Source of the DNA: JACKGS01 sp964448015 | GTDB taxonomy: Bacteria > Patescibacteriota > Saccharimonadia > Saccharimonadales > UBA7683 | DNA length: 6,082 bases | Direction: 5' to 3' | NCBI GenBank assembly: GCA_964448015.1 | Contig: CAYUUV010000048.1 | Span: forward strand, 1 to 6,082 | Shown: one piece after another, positions 4,431 through 6,082 of the stretch | How positions within the stretch are numbered: position 1 is the stretch's first letter | Layout: each line of letters opens with the position of its first letter | Notes under the pieces: generated by a model | What the model was told of the DNA's origin: nothing | The model's database searches: none | What the model saw: the letters and a program-made list of their open reading frames with translations, nothing else | Program-made: the position numbers and the translations under genes

Positions 4431-5810
4431 CTATTGAGCGGTTAGTACCACAAGATTTTCGATGTGCGGGGTGCGCGGAAAGAAGTTAAAGCCGTGAGCA
4501 TGTGTTATCTGGTACGCGTCTTGCAGTAAGGCAACGTCTCGTGCCTGCGTGGCAGGGTTGCAGCTGAGATATATAATCGTTTTAGGTTTTACCTCGATGA
4601 ATCGATTAATAACATTTTGATGTAATCCAGCGCGCGGCGGATCTACAACAACCGTTTCATTGCCAGAAATATGTTCAATTGCCGCTTCGCTGCTCGCGAA
4701 TAGCACCTCTGTATCTGGCTTGATGGATTGGGCGTTGTGCTTAGCTTCAAATACGCAGCGTTCATCTATTTCGATTAACTTTAGTGGTTGGTCTTTCTTC
4801 GCGAGACTGAGCCCGATACTGCCGACGCCGCTATACATATCTACCAGCGGTGCGTGTGGATCAATGTGTGCTTGCATGGCTTTTAGAGCTGCTTCGTATA
4901 AAGGAATCGTAACTTGGAAGAAGCCGTCTACCGCGTAGGTATACGATTTACCTAAAATTGCATCGGTTAGTTGACCCTGGCCAGACGTGTGGAGCTTCTT
5001 GGTTTTAACTGATGCGGGACTTTTGGGGTTGGAAAAGAAGATGCCAAAACCTGCTACGCCAAACTCTTCATGGCTTGGTGTGAGCGCAAAACTCGCTTCC
5101 TTCACATAGAGTTCGGCAACAACATCACCCTGTTGGTTGCAGCGGATGAGTAAGGTTTTCAGGTCTCGTGCTGCTACGTTTTGTGCCCGCAAATAGTCAC
5201 GAATTTTGAGTGCCGCAGTGTTGATACTGGGGTGCGCCAAACTGGTACCTTCCACCGGCTGTTTGGTATGGGTGCCACGCTTGAAGAACGCTAAGTCTAA
5301 TTGCCCCTGGTCACCAGGAGTGGAGTCTTCTGACGGTGTTGAAAGATCTGATAGATCGCTTTCACCCTGCACGGTCTTGCTGTGGAGAACGGTCGAATTG
5401 ACAGGTAGTTTTTCCCACCAAAAGCTAAATTCAACTTTGTTGCGGTAATGGTACGGTTCTTGCGGCGCGGTAAAATCATCAAGCTGTAAGGCGACGTTGT
5501 GCTGTGCAAACTGATCGATAATAAGTTCTTGCTTAAGCGTATTTTCATATGTATAGTTCAGTATTTGCCACGGAGAGGTGCTCAGGTAGCTTTCAGAATC
5601 TTCGGCGTCGATGCGTTTTTCTGATTTTTGAATAATCTCTTCTGCTATACCCTCAGCCCAGTTCTTTTTTGATTTTGTCAGTCTCACACGAGCTACTTCA
5701 CCTCGCAGTGCACCCCAAACAAATACCTTTTTGCCATCTTTAAGCGTGGCAAGCCCCTGCCCGCCATATACAATTTTTTCAATTTTTGCCTCAACAACCG
5801 TTTGTTTCAT
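4431..5810 (-). CDS. TrmA/RlmC/RlmD-type RNA (uracil-5-)-methyltransferase
   Basis: The 459-residue protein methylates C5 of a uridine in RNA using S-adenosylmethionine. It has an N-terminal TRAM domain (about 2-62, with YGGQGLA), then YHYRNKVEFSF (120-130), the SAM-binding DMYSGVGSIGL (324-334), the VDPPRAG motif (389-395), YLSCNPATQARD (414-425) with nucleophile C417, and a C-terminal PHIEN with general base E451. The usual Fe-S segment is LSTSPWQ (76-82), so the cluster cysteines are missing. A Ser/Thr/Asp-rich insert occupies about 137-170. I chose the ATG at 5810; an upstream in-frame start at 6053 would run antisense through the tRNA gene. A -10 (5824-5819) puts the transcript start two bases before this ATG, so it is near-leaderless. 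Whether it modifies 23S rRNA or tRNA is not determinable here. Confidence 0.93.
   Translation of the reverse strand: MKQTVVEAKIEKIVYGGQGLATLKDGKKVFVWGALRGEVARVRLTKSKKNWAEGIAEEIIQKSEKRIDAEDSESYLSTSPWQILNYTYENTLKQELIIDQFAQHNVALQLDDFTAPQEPYHYRNKVEFSFWWEKLPVNSTVLHSKTVQGESDLSDLSTPSEDSTPGDQGQLDLAFFKRGTHTKQPVEGTSLAHPSINTAALKIRDYLRAQNVAARDLKTLLIRCNQQGDVVAELYVKEASFALTPSHEEFGVAGFGIFFSNPKSPASVKTKKLHTSGQGQLTDAILGKSYTYAVDGFFQVTIPLYEAALKAMQAHIDPHAPLVDMYSGVGSIGLSLAKKDQPLKLIEIDERCVFEAKHNAQSIKPDTEVLFASSEAAIEHISGNETVVVDPPRAGLHQNVINRFIEVKPKTIIYLSCNPATQARDVALLQDAYQITHAHGFNFFPRTPHIENLVVLTAQ
5301..5402 (-). other. Palindrome-rich, Ser/Asp-rich in-frame insert in the methyltransferase gene
   Basis: This stretch encodes residues about 137-170, a low-complexity Ser/Thr/Asp/Gly segment between RNKVEFSFWWE and LDLAFFKRG, which I would expect to lie closer together in this family. 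The DNA has the perfect palindrome CCTGGTCACCAGG (5306-5318) and the hairpin GAAAGATCT-gat-AGATCgCTTTC (5341-5363). It may be a disordered loop or an in-frame palindromic element insertion. Confidence 0.4.
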
Positions 5811-5818
5811 ATCACACC

Positions 5819-5824
5819 AGTATA
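5819..5824 (-). promoter_or_regulatory. -10 element of the methyltransferase gene
   Basis: TATACT (5824-5819) predicts a start at 5812, two bases before the ATG at 5810. No convincing -35 or SD is seen. The site lies just outside the divergent tRNA promoter at 5832-5860. Confidence 0.5.
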
Positions 5825-5831
5825 ACTCTAA

Positions 5832-5860
5832 TTGAAATTTCTTCCTAAAACAGATATAAT
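5832..5860 (+). promoter_or_regulatory. Candidate distal promoter of tRNA-Gln
   Basis: TTGAAA (5832-5837), a 17-base spacer and TATAAT (5855-5860) form a near-consensus promoter reading towards the tRNA. The start would be near 5867, about 94 bases before the mature tRNA end. Confidence 0.6.
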
Positions 5861-5932
5861 TACGATCGTTCTGAGGCTCTAAAACGAGAAAAGTTTTAAA
5901 GACCGAAAGAGGCAGAGACCTGATTAATAATT

Positions 5933-5941
5933 TGATATAAT
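5933..5941 (+). promoter_or_regulatory. Candidate proximal extended -10 promoter of tRNA-Gln
   Basis: TGA-TATAAT (5933-5941) is an extended -10 with no good -35. The start would be near 5948, 13 bases before the tRNA. It repeats the GATATAATT-CGAT context of the distal promoter. Confidence 0.5.
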
Positions 5942-5960
5942 TGCGATGATCTTTCTTGGG

Positions 5961-6035
5961 TGGGATGTGGCCAAGTGGTAAGGCACCAGGTTTTGGTCCT
6001 GGCATTCGGGGGTTCGAATCCCTCCATCCCAGCCA
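5961..6035 (+). tRNA. tRNA-Gln (anticodon UUG) with encoded CCA
   Basis: The cloverleaf is complete: acceptor TGGGATG (5961-5967) pairs with CATCCCA (6025-6031), the anticodon stem is CCAGG/CCTGG (5986-5990, 5998-6002) with loop TTTTGGT, anticodon TTG at 5993-5995, and T-arm GGGGG-TTCGAAT-CCCTC (6008-6024) with one G-T pair. The discriminator is G6032 and CCA (6033-6035) is encoded. It reads CAA, and CAG by wobble. It is divergent from the methyltransferase gene. Confidence 0.97.
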
Positions 6036-6082
6036 AGAGTGATGATTGCTCAAATTGGGCTAAAAAAACGTCAGTTACCTCT

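Noticed and set aside
5811..6053. N-terminal extension of the methyltransferase starting at 6053
   Set aside because: The extension reads antisense through the tRNA-Gln gene (the familiar GWRDSNPR artefact); the ATG at 5810 fits the TRAM domain and the -10.
1..6082. CRISPR arrays, insertion-sequence transposases, phage or conjugation genes
   Set aside because: No regularly spaced repeats and no transposase, integrase or structural phage protein were found in any frame.

Overview
The window looks like part of a compact, medium-GC bacterial chromosome. All genes end in standard stops (TAA, TAG, TGA), coding density is high, promoters are sigma70-type (TTGACA/TATAAT), and strong Shine-Dalgarno (SD) starts sit beside leaderless starts. 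A clear WhiB-family gene (C-X27-C-X2-C-X5-C plus GIWG) points to Actinomycetota or a lineage sharing this family. With a base composition less GC-rich than most actinomycetes, short intergenic gaps and a methyltransferase lacking Fe-S cysteines, I lean towards Candidatus Saccharibacteria (Patescibacteria). That placement is inference.

Left part (1-2445, all on the minus strand) holds two similar modules in tandem. Read 5' to 3' on the minus strand they are: promoter B, a 40-codon leaderless ORF (2408-2286), a terminator-like hairpin, a palindromic repeat, and an MFS transporter (2010-844); then promoter A, a second 40-codon leaderless ORF (736-614), a strong intrinsic terminator, and a GNAT acetyltransferase (452 to the window edge, incomplete). 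The two promoters share a 15-base identical stretch as well as perfect -35 and -10 hexamers. In both modules a segment near the 3' end of the small ORF can pair with the 5' arm of the terminator, giving mutually exclusive antiterminator and terminator structures. I read these as leader-ORF attenuators in front of resistance-type genes. This is the most interesting signal in the window.

Middle part (2446-4088, plus strand): queA, for queuosine tRNA modification, is transcribed divergently from module B and its predicted transcript starts exactly at its GTG codon. A 194-residue protein with an HNH-nuclease-like Cys/His/Asn pattern follows, with its own promoter and a strong SD.

Right part: the HNH-like gene converges on a WhiB-family gene (4370-4092, minus). 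That gene has a leaderless promoter with no good -35 and a perfect TGTGA-N6-TCACA palindrome centred at -41.5, the geometry of a class II CRP-activated promoter. Upstream of it on the minus strand is a 459-residue RNA m5U methyltransferase of the TrmA/RlmD type. A tRNA-Gln(UUG) gene with encoded CCA lies divergently at 5961-6035 (plus).
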